Of a stretch of DNA of 41,945 nt, positions 7,940 through 15,454 are shown piece by piece. A program made the position numbers and the translations under genes. Location: NCBI RefSeq assembly GCF_002291145.1, contig NZ_NTGE01000043.1, positions 1 through 41,945 of the forward strand, read 5' to 3'. The notes below the pieces were generated by a model. It ran no database searches. It was not told the DNA's origin and saw nothing but the letters and a program-made list of their open reading frames with translations. The stretch's first letter is position 1, and the number at the start of each line of letters is the position of its first letter. The stretch comes from Streptomyces sp. SA15. GTDB taxonomy: Bacteria; Actinomycetota; Actinomycetes; Streptomycetales; Streptomycetaceae.

Positions 7940-8533
7940 TCACCAGCCGGCGGACGCGCCCGTCAGTTCCCTGACCGCGGGGCGGGCCGCGTCCAGCACG
8001 GTCATGAACCAGGAGGAGAAGGTGTCCTTCGCGTGCCGCTCCGCCAGCTCGGCGGCGGTCACGAAGGCCGTCGCGCCGACCTCCTCCGGGTCCGGCCCGA
8101 GCGGCGCCTGGACGAGCCCCACGAAGAGATGGTTGTACTCCTGCTCGACCAGGCCCGAGGCCGGGTCCGGGTGGTTGTAGCGGACCGTGCCCGCCTCGGC
8201 GAGCAGTGACGGGGAGACGCCGAGCTCCTCGTACGTGCGCCGGGCGGCCGCCGCGAAGGGCGCCTCGCCGGGGTAAGGGTGGCCGCAGCAGGTGTTGGAC
8301 CACACACCGGGGGAGTGGTACTTGCCCGCCGCCCGCTGCTGGAGCAGCAGTCTGCCGTGCTCGTCGAAGAGGAACACGGAGAAGGCGCGGTGCAGCTGCC
8401 CCGGCGGCTGATGCGCTGCCAGCTTCTCCGCGGTGCCGATCGTCACACCGTTCTCGTCGACCAGTTCCAGCAAGATCGCGTCTGCGGTGCCGTTCGACGG
8501 ACTGTGCGTCGCGGTGGCAGGTGTGATCGGCAT
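7940..8533 (-). CDS. idi: Isopentenyl-diphosphate delta-isomerase, type I
   Basis: The product has 197 residues from ATG 8531-8533. An upstream in-frame ATG (8539) touches the AAGG ribosome site, which is correctly spaced for 8533. The Nudix-fold enzyme interconverts IPP and DMAPP in the cytoplasm. Diagnostic motifs are FSVFLFDEHGRLLLQQRA, the catalytic cysteine region WSNTCCGHPYPGE, the Nudix segment AAAARRTYEELGV and the catalytic-Glu region VEQEYNHLFVG. It lies about 10 kb from the hopanoid operon, which also contains dxs and ispG, so it probably balances the prenyl pool for that pathway. Confidence 0.96.
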   Translation of the reverse strand: MPITPATATHSPSNGTADAILLELVDENGVTIGTAEKLAAHQPPGQLHRAFSVFLFDEHGRLLLQQRAAGKYHSPGVWSNTCCGHPYPGEAPFAAAARRTYEELGVSPSLLAEAGTVRYNHPDPASGLVEQEYNHLFVGLVQAPLGPDPEEVGATAFVTAAELAERHAKDTFSSWFMTVLDAARPAVRELTGASAGW

Positions 8534-8601
8534 ACCCATCCTTCACATCGGTCTTCGCGCCCCAAGTGTGCCGCACGAATACGGCACTCCCGGCAGTTGA
8601 T

Positions 8602-8623
8602 CGTGCCCGGCGCGGCGGGCACG
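8602..8623 (-). terminator. Hairpin downstream of the CDF transporter gene
   Basis: Perfect 8-bp arms CGTGCCCG and CGGGCACG surround a GCGCGG loop. On the minus strand it lies about 120 nt after the transporter stop and about 70 nt before idi. There is no T tract, as is common for Streptomyces terminators. Confidence 0.45.
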
Positions 8624-8743
8624 GAACCGTCCGGGGCGGGGCTGTGAGCACCAGGACGCAACCGTGTGCCGGATCGCTGCATTCCGTCACATCCGCGCTC
8701 CCCGGCGCCCGTACGGGTGTCCGTCAGTGGCAGGCCGTGCGGG

Positions 8744-9694
8744 TCAGTGGCACAGCCGCGCCTCGTGCTCCGCGTGCCCGCTCGGCTCCAGCTGGAAGGT
8801 GCAGTGCTCCACGTCGAAGTGGTCGCCGAGGCAGCCCTGGAGCTCGTGCAGCATCTTCTCGTGGCCTATCGCGCTGAGGACGTCGGAGCGGACGACGACG
8901 TGCGCGGACAGCACCGGCATGCCGGAGGTGATCGTCCAGGCGTGCAGGTCGTGGACGTCCTCGACGCCGTCCAGGGCGAGTATGTGGGCGCGGACCTCCG
9001 CGATGTCGACGTCCTTGGGGGCCGCCTCCAGCAGCACGTCGAGCGTCTCGCGCAGCAGCTTCCAGGTGCGCGGCACGATCATCAGGGCGATGACGAGCGA
9101 GGCGATCGGGTCGGCGGCCTGCCAGCCCGTGGTCAGGATCACCACAGCCGAGATCAGCACCGCGAGCGAGCCCAGCGCGTCCGCGGCCACCTCCAGGAAC
9201 GCGCCGCGCACGTTCAGGCTCTCCCGCTGACCGCGCATCAGCAGCGTGAGCGAGATCAGGTTCGCCACCAGACCGATCAGACCGAACACGACCGTCAGGC
9301 CGCCCTCGGTGTCGGCGGGCGTGATGAACCGCTGGATCGCCTCGTACAGGACGTAGCTGCCGACCCCGAGCAGCAGCAGACAGTTGGCGAGGGCGGCCAG
9401 GATCTCCGCGCGGGCGTAGCCGAAGGTGCGCCGGTCGCTCGGTGGACGGCTCGCGAAGTGGATCGCGAGCAGCGCCATGCCCAGGCCCAGCGCGTCCGTC
9501 GCCATGTGGGCCGCGTCGGCGACCAGCGCGAGCGAGTCGGCGACCACACCGCCGACGAGTTCGACCACCATGACGGTGAGCGTGATCGACAAAGCGACCC
9601 GCAGCCTGCCGCGGTACGCCGCGGTCGCCGTACCGCCGGCCGACGCGCCGTGCGTATGCCCGTGCGCGTGCCCGTGATCGTGGCCAGCCCCCAT
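8744..9694 (-). CDS. Cation diffusion facilitator (CDF) family metal exporter
   Basis: The product has 316 residues from ATG 9692-9694 (MGAGHDHGHAHGHTHG), preceded by AGGAGG at 8-nt spacing; the open frame extends further but without family similarity. The N-terminus is a His-rich metal-binding loop. Six membrane helices follow, then a cytoplasmic ferredoxin-like domain (from about VDIAEVRAHILALDGVEDVH). The TM2 metal site is HMATD (HxxxD). In TM5 the expected HxxxD reads EVAAD, so one His ligand is replaced by Glu. CDF proteins export divalent metals such as Zn by proton antiport. Specificity is not predictable here. Confidence 0.94.
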   Translation of the reverse strand: MGAGHDHGHAHGHTHGASAGGTATAAYRGRLRVALSITLTVMVVELVGGVVADSLALVADAAHMATDALGLGMALLAIHFASRPPSDRRTFGYARAEILAALANCLLLLGVGSYVLYEAIQRFITPADTEGGLTVVFGLIGLVANLISLTLLMRGQRESLNVRGAFLEVAADALGSLAVLISAVVILTTGWQAADPIASLVIALMIVPRTWKLLRETLDVLLEAAPKDVDIAEVRAHILALDGVEDVHDLHAWTITSGMPVLSAHVVVRSDVLSAIGHEKMLHELQGCLGDHFDVEHCTFQLEPSGHAEHEARLCH

Positions 9695-9780
9695 GAAAGC
9701 GTCCTCCTGTGTTCGCTCGGGATCACAGTGAACTACGGGTGGGGGGTAGGGCAACGCGGCACTGAACACCGTTGTCATGT

Positions 9781-9815
9781 GCTCTGACCTGCAGAAACGA
9801 TCCGCAGGTCAGAGC
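9781..9815 (-). terminator. Strong hairpin downstream of galE
   Basis: Perfect 12-bp arms GCTCTGACCTGC (9781-9792) and GCAGGTCAGAGC (9804-9815) flank an 11-nt loop, 20 nt beyond the galE stop. An exact tandem 11-bp duplication (TGATCATCCGC at 9822 and 9833) spans the galE stop codon. Confidence 0.7.
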
Positions 9816-9835
9816 GCCGGGTGATCATCCGCTGA

Positions 9836-10801
9836 TCATCCGCCGCGGTGCAGCAGCCACCCTTGCCACGCCGACTCGACCATCTCGCGCACCGAGCGCC
9901 GGGCCGTCCAGCCGAGTTCCTCGGCGGCCCGGTCGGCCGAGGCGACCGCGCGCGGCGCGTCACCGGGGCGCCGGGCCTCGATGACGGGTGGGCGCCGGTC
10001 GCCGGTCACCTCGCCGATCACCGTGATCAGTTCGCGCACCGAGACGCCCTCGCCGCGGCCGATGTTCACCGTCAGGTCGCCGCTGCGGTCATCGAGCCGC
10101 CGGGCGGCGGCCAGGTGTGCCTCGGCCAGATCCACGACATGGATGTAGTCACGGACGCAGGTGCCGTCCGGCGTCGGATGGTCGTCGCCGAAGATCCGCG
10201 GCGCCTCGTCCCGCGTGAGCCGGTCGAAGACCATGGGGACGATGTTGAAGACCCCGGTGTCCGCCAGCTCGGGCGCGGCGGCACCGGCGACGTTGAAGTA
10301 GCGCAGGCACACCGTCGAGATGCCGTGCGCCCGGCCCGCCGCCCGCACCAGCCACTCACCGGCGAGCTTCGTCTCGCCGTACGGGTTCACCGGAGCGCAC
10401 GGGGTGTCCTCCGTGATCGGATCCACACCGGGGTCGCCGTAGACGGCCGCCGACGAAGAGAAGACGAAGCGCTCGATCCCGGCCTCGGCGACCGCCTCCA
10501 GAAGCGTGGCGAGGCCGCCCACGTTCTCGCGGTAGTACCGCGTCGGCTGCGCCACGGACTCGGCCACCTGTTTGCGCGCGGCCAGGTGCAGCACACCCGT
10601 CACCTCGTGCTCGGCCAGCAGCCGTTTCAGCAGGCCGGCGTCCGTCGTCGACCCCTCGACGAGCGGCACGTCCGCCGGGAGCCGCTCGGGGATTCCGGTC
10701 GAGAGGTCGTCCAGTGCGAGGACGGGCTCCCCTGTGTCGGTCATGGCCCGCGCCACATGGGCCCCGATATATCCGGCACCGCCGGTGATCAGCCATGTCA
10801 T
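9836..10801 (-). CDS. galE: UDP-glucose 4-epimerase
   Basis: The product has 321 residues from ATG 10799-10801 (MTWLITGGAGYIGAHVARAM). It is an extended short-chain dehydrogenase/reductase: NAD-binding TGGAGYIG, the substrate-site segment VFSSSAAVYGDPG, catalytic YGETK (YxxxK) and the typical LRYFNVAGA. It interconverts UDP-glucose and UDP-galactose in the cytoplasm. It is divergent from the seven-gene CDP-alcohol/ABC operon (289-bp spacer), so it may supply the sugar nucleotide for that operon's glycosyltransferase. Other nucleotide-sugar epimerase activities are possible. Confidence 0.93.
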   Translation of the reverse strand: MTWLITGGAGYIGAHVARAMTDTGEPVLALDDLSTGIPERLPADVPLVEGSTTDAGLLKRLLAEHEVTGVLHLAARKQVAESVAQPTRYYRENVGGLATLLEAVAEAGIERFVFSSSAAVYGDPGVDPITEDTPCAPVNPYGETKLAGEWLVRAAGRAHGISTVCLRYFNVAGAAAPELADTGVFNIVPMVFDRLTRDEAPRIFGDDHPTPDGTCVRDYIHVVDLAEAHLAAARRLDDRSGDLTVNIGRGEGVSVRELITVIGEVTGDRRPPVIEARRPGDAPRAVASADRAAEELGWTARRSVREMVESAWQGWLLHRGG

Positions 10802-10937
10802 GGTCGCCCACCCTATGTCGAGCCGGCCGCGTCCGGCGTAATGTCCTGGATGCCCGGTGTGTGGTGCGCGGTTTGTGGGCGGGGCACCGGATCCTTGATG
10901 ATGATCGCGGCAACGGCAGGGGGAGGCGGTGTTGATC

Positions 10938-10959
10938 GGCCCGTGAACGGGCGGTGAAC
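10938..10959 (-). promoter_or_regulatory. PHO-box-like pair of 11-bp direct repeats
   Basis: Read on the minus strand the units are GTTCACCGCCC (10949-10959) and GTTCACGGGCC (10938-10948), with a weaker third unit GATCAACACCG (10927-10937) in the same phase. The Streptomyces PhoP operator is built of 11-nt direct repeat units with a GTTCACC core. The site lies in the galE/CDP-alcohol operon spacer (10802-11090), about 20 bp from a possible -10 hexamer TAGCCT (10980-10985). Direct phosphate control is inferred. Confidence 0.5.
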
Positions 10960-11053
10960 GCGGCCTTCCGGGGATCCGATAGCCTCTGCCGACATGCCGC
11001 CCGCCTGGTGCAGCCAAGCCGCACCACGGAGGGCGTCCCCACCATGTACATGA

Positions 11054-11070
11054 CCGACGCCGTGCGTCGG
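11054..11070 (+). promoter_or_regulatory. Short leader hairpin before the CDP-alcohol operon
   Basis: Perfect 7-bp arms CCGACGC and GCGTCGG surround a CGT loop and end 20 nt before the TTG start at 11091. It could affect translation initiation at that weak start codon. Confidence 0.4.
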
Positions 11071-11090
11071 CACCCAGGGAGTGAGTTCGG

Positions 11091-12899
11091 TTGTCGACCG
11101 CCATCCTCACCGGTCAGCCGGTCCCCGGATCGTCGATCGAGGGCGATCTGCGGTCCCTCGGCTTCGACGTACGGATCGCCGCCGACGCCGCCGACGCCGA
11201 GACGCTTCTCGCCCAGGTGCCCGGTGACCAGCGCGTCGCCGTGGTCGATGCCCGCTTCGTGGGCCACGCCCACGCGCTCCGCCTCGGCCTCACCGACCCC
11301 CGCTTCCCGCTCGCCGCGGTGCCGGGCGCCGTGACGGCCCAGCCGGCCGGCCGCCAGGCCCTGACGCGAGCGGTGGCGCGCGAGAACTCGGCGGGCGGCG
11401 GCACGGTCGTCGCCGTCGACAGCCTCGCCGACCGCATCGTCACCTCCCTCGACGACGACGGTGCCGACGTGCACCGCCCAGAGCTCGGCAGCCTGGTCGC
11501 CGAGGTCCCCGCCGACCCGCAGGCCCGCAACGAGGCACGGCAGGCCGTGGCCGCCGTCGACGACGAGGCCGTACGCCTGAAGTCGGCCGTGAAGTCCCGC
11601 GACGGCTTCTTCACCACCTTCTGCATCAGCCCGTACTCCCGCTACATCGCCCGCTGGTGCGCCCGCCGGGGCCTGACCCCGAACCAGGTCACCACCGCCT
11701 CGCTCCTCACCGCCCTGATCGCGGCGGGCTGCGCGGCCACCGGCACGCGCGGCGGCTTCATAGCGGCCGGCGTCCTGCTGCTCGCGTCCTTCGTCCTTGA
11801 CTGCACCGACGGACAGCTCGCCCGCTACTCCCTGCAGTACTCCACGCTCGGCGCCTGGCTGGACGCCACCTTCGACCGGGCCAAGGAGTACGCCTACTAC
11901 GCCGGCCTCGCCCTGGGAGCCGCCCGAGGCGGCGACGACGTATGGGCCCTGGCGCTGGGCGCGATGGTCCTGCAGACCTGCCGGCACGTCGTGGACTTCT
12001 CCTTCAACGAGGCCAACCACGACGCCACCGCCAACACCAGCCCCACCGCGGCCCTTTCGGACAAGCTGGACAGTGTCGGCTGGACGGTGTGGGTACGCCG
12101 CATGATCGTCCTGCCGATCGGCGAGCGCTGGGCGATGATCGCCCTCCTCACGGCGGCCACGACTCCTCGTATCACCTTCTACGCGCTGCTCATCGGGTGC
12201 GCCTTCGCGGCGACGTACACGACGGCGGGCCGGGTGCTGCGCTCGCTGACCCGCAAGGCACGGCGCACGGACCGGGCGGCGCAGGCGCTGGCGGACCTGG
12301 CGGACAGCGGGCCGCTCGCAGAGGGCCTCGTCACACTCCTGCGGAAGCTGCCCGCGCACCCCCCGTTCAGCTCACGCGCCTTCCTCGTGCTGCCCGCCGC
12401 CGCGATGGTGGTCGGTGCCGCGGCCCTGGCGCCGTACGGCAGCGCGCTCCCCGTCGCCCTGGCCGTCCTGTACGTGCTCACCTCGGCCGCCGCCGTGGCA
12501 CTGCCCCTCAAGGGCGCTCTCGACTGGCTCGTCCCCCCGTTCTTCCGGGCCGCCGAGTACTGCACCGTCCTGATCCTGGCGGCCAAAGCCGAGGTGAACG
12601 GAGCCCTTCCCGCGGCTTTCGGGCTGGTGGCGGCGGTCGCCTACCATCACTACGACACGGTGTACCGCATCCGCGGCAACGCCGGAGCGCCCCCGGCCTG
12701 GCTGGTGCGCGCCGTCGGGGGGCACGAAGGACGGACGCTGCTCGTCACCGTCCTGGCCGCGGCGCTCTCCGCCGCGCAGTTCAAGGTCGCGCTCACGGTT
12801 CTCGCCGTGGCTGTGGCTCTGGTGGTGCTCGTGGAGAGCATCCGCTTCTGGGTGTCCTCCGGGGCCCCCGCCGTACACGACGAAGGAGAACCCGCATGA
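11091..12899 (+). CDS. CDP-alcohol phosphotransferase with degenerate N-terminal domain and C-terminal membrane domain (DUF5941-like)
   Basis: The product has 602 residues from TTG 11091, with GGAGTG 8 nt upstream. Residues 1-160 are soluble and resemble the layout of a nucleotidyltransferase fused ahead of a CDP-alcohol transferase, but without its GxGxRL/PK motifs. Residues about 185-370 are the membrane CDP-alcohol phosphotransferase core with a complete active site: D237, D240, G241, A244-R245, G254, D258 and D262 (D-x2-DG-x2-AR-x8-G-x3-D-x3-D). Residues about 430-590 add further membrane helices, a region I associate with DUF5941. The family moves a phospho-alcohol from a CDP-alcohol to an acceptor alcohol at the membrane. 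It overlaps the next gene by 4 bp (ATGA), so the two are translationally coupled. The substrate is unknown. Confidence 0.85.
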   Translation: MSTAILTGQPVPGSSIEGDLRSLGFDVRIAADAADAETLLAQVPGDQRVAVVDARFVGHAHALRLGLTDPRFPLAAVPGAVTAQPAGRQALTRAVARENSAGGGTVVAVDSLADRIVTSLDDDGADVHRPELGSLVAEVPADPQARNEARQAVAAVDDEAVRLKSAVKSRDGFFTTFCISPYSRYIARWCARRGLTPNQVTTASLLTALIAAGCAATGTRGGFIAAGVLLLASFVLDCTDGQLARYSLQYSTLGAWLDATFDRAKEYAYYAGLALGAARGGDDVWALALGAMVLQTCRHVVDFSFNEANHDATANTSPTAALSDKLDSVGWTVWVRRMIVLPIGERWAMIALLTAATTPRITFYALLIGCAFAATYTTAGRVLRSLTRKARRTDRAAQALADLADSGPLAEGLVTLLRKLPAHPPFSSRAFLVLPAAAMVVGAAALAPYGSALPVALAVLYVLTSAAAVALPLKGALDWLVPPFFRAAEYCTVLILAAKAEVNGALPAAFGLVAAVAYHHYDTVYRIRGNAGAPPAWLVRAVGGHEGRTLLVTVLAAALSAAQFKVALTVLAVAVALVVLVESIRFWVSSGAPAVHDEGEPA

Positions 12900-13648
12900 T
12901 CGGCCTCGTGCTGGCGGCCGGCGCCGGACGCCGTCTGCGCCCCTACACCGACAGCCTGCCTAAGGCGCTGGTGCCGGTGGGGCCCGCGGGCATAGAGGGC
13001 GAACCCACGGTTGTGGACCTGACCCTCGGCAACTTCGCCGAGGTCGGCCTGACCGAGGCCGCGATCATCGTCGGCTACCGCAAGGAGGCCGTGTACGAGC
13101 GCAAGGCGGCCCTGGAGCGGAAGTACGGCCTCAAGCTCACCCTCATCGACAACGACAAGGCCGAGGAGTGGAACAACGCCTACTCCCTGTGGTGCGGCCG
13201 TGACGCCCTCAAGGACGGCGTGATCCTCGCCAACGGCGACACCGTCCACCCGGTCTCCGTCGAGAAGACGCTGCTCGCCGCCCGCGGCGACGGCAAGAAG
13301 ATCATCCTCGCCCTGGACACCGTGAAGACGCTGGCCGACGAGGAGATGAAGGTCGTCGTCGACCCCGGCAAGGGCATGACGAAGATCACCAAGCTGATGG
13401 ACCCGGCCGAGGCCACCGGCGAGTACATCGGCGTCACCCTCATCGAGGGCGACGCCGCCTGGGAGCTGGCCGACGCGCTGCGGACCGTGTGGGAGACCGA
13501 CCCGCAGCAGTTCTACGAGCACGGCTACCAGGAACTGGTCAATCGCGGCTTCCGTATCGACGTCGCGCCGATCGGCGACGTCAAGTGGGTGGAGATCGAC
13601 AACCACGACGATCTCGCCCGCGGACGGGAGATCGCGTGCCAGTACTGA
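12896..13648 (+). CDS. Sugar/polyol-phosphate nucleotidyltransferase, probable cytidylyltransferase
   Basis: The product has 250 residues from ATG 12896. The N-terminal signature LVLAAGAGRRLRPYTDSLPK and ALVPV is the NTP-binding loop of the nucleotidyltransferase family. The segment EEWNNAYSLWCGRDAL followed by ILANGD resembles LicC-like and inositol-1-phosphate cytidylyltransferases, in which NN-x-SL precedes the metal-binding Asp. The C-terminal VKWVEIDNHDDLARGREI is also typical. It probably activates an alcohol phosphate with CTP to give the CDP-alcohol used by the flanking phosphotransferases. It overlaps the upstream gene by 4 bp and the downstream gene by 13 bp. CTP preference is inferred from the neighbours. 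Confidence 0.85.
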   Translation: MIGLVLAAGAGRRLRPYTDSLPKALVPVGPAGIEGEPTVVDLTLGNFAEVGLTEAAIIVGYRKEAVYERKAALERKYGLKLTLIDNDKAEEWNNAYSLWCGRDALKDGVILANGDTVHPVSVEKTLLAARGDGKKIILALDTVKTLADEEMKVVVDPGKGMTKITKLMDPAEATGEYIGVTLIEGDAAWELADALRTVWETDPQQFYEHGYQELVNRGFRIDVAPIGDVKWVEIDNHDDLARGREIACQY

Positions 13649-14697
13649 CGAGGCTGATTCCTTCGCCGGTCGTCGTGGACATCCGCCCCGGTGCCCTCGA
13701 CGACCTGGGCTGTGTGCTCGCCGACGAGCGCATCTCCCACTCCGGCAGGCTCGCCGTCGCCGTCAGCGGCGGCTCCGGCGCCACACTCCGTGAGCGCATC
13801 GCCCCTTCGCTGCCCGGCGCGACCTGGTACGAGGTGGGTGGCGGCACCCTCGACGACGCGGTCCGGCTGGCGAGCGACATAAAGGCCGGCCACTACGACG
13901 CGGTCGTCGGCCTGGGCGGCGGCAAGATCATCGACTGTGCCAAGTTCGCGGCGGCACGCGTCGGCCTCCCGCTGGTCGCCGTACCCACGAACCTCGCGCA
14001 CGACGGCCTGTGCTCGCCCGTCGCGACCCTCGACAACGACGCCGGCCGAGGCTCGTACGGCGTACCGAACCCGATCGCGGTCGTCATCGACCTGGACGTG
14101 ATCCGCGACGCTCCGGTGCGGTTCGTACGGGCCGGTATCGGCGACGCCGTCTCCAACATCTCCGCGATCGCGGACTGGGAGCTCGCCAACCGGGTGAAGG
14201 GCGAGAAGATCGACGGTCTCGCCGCCGCGATCGCCCGGCAGGCGGGCGAGGCGGTGCTCAGACACCCGGGTGGCATCGGGGACACCGGCTTCCTGCAGGT
14301 GCTGGCCGAGGCGCTCGTCCTCAGCGGTATCGCCATGTCGGTGTCCGGTGACTCGCGGCCGTCCTCCGGGGCGTGCCACGAGATCAACCACGCCTTCGAT
14401 CTGCTGTTCCCCAAGCGGGCCGCGGCCCACGGCGAGCAGTGCGGCCTCGGCGCGGCCTTCGCGATGTATCTGCGCGGGGCCCACGAGGAGTCGGCGTACA
14501 TGGCCGAGGTGCTGCGTCGGCACGGGCTGCCGGTACTGCCGGAGGAGATCGGCTTCACGACGGACGAGTTCGTCAGGGTCGTGGAGTTCGCCCCGGAGAC
14601 CCGGCCCGGCCGCTACACGATCCTCGAACACCTCGACCTGACCTCCGACCAGATCAAGGACATCTACGCCGACTATGTCAAGGCCATCGGTAGCTGA
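13636..14697 (+). CDS. Iron-containing alcohol dehydrogenase family, sn-glycerol-1-phosphate dehydrogenase-like
   Basis: The product has 353 residues from GTG 13636 (GGGAG 5 nt upstream), overlapping the nucleotidyltransferase gene by 13 bp. NAD(P)-binding VVGLGGGKIIDCAKFAA is followed by PTNLAHDGLCSPVATL, close to the PT-SHDG-SP signature of glycerol-1-phosphate dehydrogenases (archaeal EgsA, Bacillus AraM). Candidate metal ligands are D123, H248 (in SSGACHEINHAFD) and H265 (in RAAAHGEQ). Known relatives reduce dihydroxyacetone phosphate to sn-glycerol-1-phosphate, the archaeal lipid backbone stereoisomer. Between a cytidylyltransferase and CDP-alcohol transferases, it most likely makes the alcohol phosphate that is activated. 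A different polyol phosphate is possible. Confidence 0.85.
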   Translation: MPVLTRLIPSPVVVDIRPGALDDLGCVLADERISHSGRLAVAVSGGSGATLRERIAPSLPGATWYEVGGGTLDDAVRLASDIKAGHYDAVVGLGGGKIIDCAKFAAARVGLPLVAVPTNLAHDGLCSPVATLDNDAGRGSYGVPNPIAVVIDLDVIRDAPVRFVRAGIGDAVSNISAIADWELANRVKGEKIDGLAAAIARQAGEAVLRHPGGIGDTGFLQVLAEALVLSGIAMSVSGDSRPSSGACHEINHAFDLLFPKRAAAHGEQCGLGAAFAMYLRGAHEESAYMAEVLRRHGLPVLPEEIGFTTDEFVRVVEFAPETRPGRYTILEHLDLTSDQIKDIYADYVKAIGS

Positions 14698-15454
14698 ACT
14701 ACGACCGGTCGTCCACCCCGCAGGGGTGAAGGACCGGCGCAGCGGTGAGCACTGGGCGGGACGCCTGTACATGCGGGAGATCTCGCTGCGGGTGGACCGG
14801 TACCTGGTGAACACGCGGGTCACGCCCAACCAGCTGACCTACCTGATGACCGTCTTCGGCGTGCTCGCGGCGCCGGCCCTGCTGGTGCCGGGGATCGCGG
14901 GCGCCGTGCTCGGCGTGCTGATGGTCCAGCTCTATCTGCTGCTCGACTGCGTCGACGGCGAGATCGCGCGCTGGAAGCAGCAGTTCTCGCTCGGCGGGGT
15001 CTACCTGGACCGGGTCGGTGCCTACCTGACCGACGCCGCGGTCCTCGTCGGCTTCGGCCTGCGCGCCGCCGACCTGTGGGGCACCGGGCGGATCGACTGG
15101 CTCTGGGCCTTCCTCGGCACGCTGGCCGCCCTCGGCGCGATCCTGATCAAGGCCGAGACCGACCTCGTCGGCGTCGCCCGCCACCAAGGCGGGCTGCCGC
15201 CGGTCAAGGAGGCGGCGTCCGAGCCCCGCTCGTCCGGCATGGCACTGGCCCGCAAGGCCGCCGCGGCGCTGAAGTTCCACCGGCTGGTGCTCGGGATCGA
15301 GGCGTCCCTGCTGATCCTGGTCCTGGCGGTCCTGGACACGGTCAGGGACGACCTGTTCTTCTCCCGGCTCGGCGTCGCGGTGCTGGCCGGCATCGCGCTC
15401 CTGCAGACCCTGCTGCACCTGGTGTCCATCCTCGCGTCGAGCAGGCTGAGGTGA
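14675..15454 (+). CDS. Second CDP-alcohol phosphotransferase family protein, altered active site
   Basis: The product has 259 residues from ATG 14675, overlapping the upstream dehydrogenase gene by 23 bp. It is a multi-spanning membrane protein with the CDP-alcohol phosphotransferase core: D91, D94, G95, A98-R99, G108 and D112 are in place. The position of the fourth motif Asp is A116 (DCVDGEIARWKQQFSLGGVY, then LDRVGAYLTD); the nearest Asp is D120. The fourth Asp is the proposed catalytic base in this family, so the protein may use a different residue, be a non-catalytic partner of the 11091 product, or belong to a diverged subfamily. It overlaps the next gene by 4 bp (GTGA). Confidence 0.85.
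   Translation: MSRPSVAELRPVVHPAGVKDRRSGEHWAGRLYMREISLRVDRYLVNTRVTPNQLTYLMTVFGVLAAPALLVPGIAGAVLGVLMVQLYLLLDCVDGEIARWKQQFSLGGVYLDRVGAYLTDAAVLVGFGLRAADLWGTGRIDWLWAFLGTLAALGAILIKAETDLVGVARHQGGLPPVKEAASEPRSSGMALARKAAAALKFHRLVLGIEASLLILVLAVLDTVRDDLFFSRLGVAVLAGIALLQTLLHLVSILASSRLR

Noticed and set aside
10995..11054. 19-codon ORF in the leader of the CDP-alcohol operon
   Set aside because: It has no ribosome site and does not couple with the TTG start at 11091.
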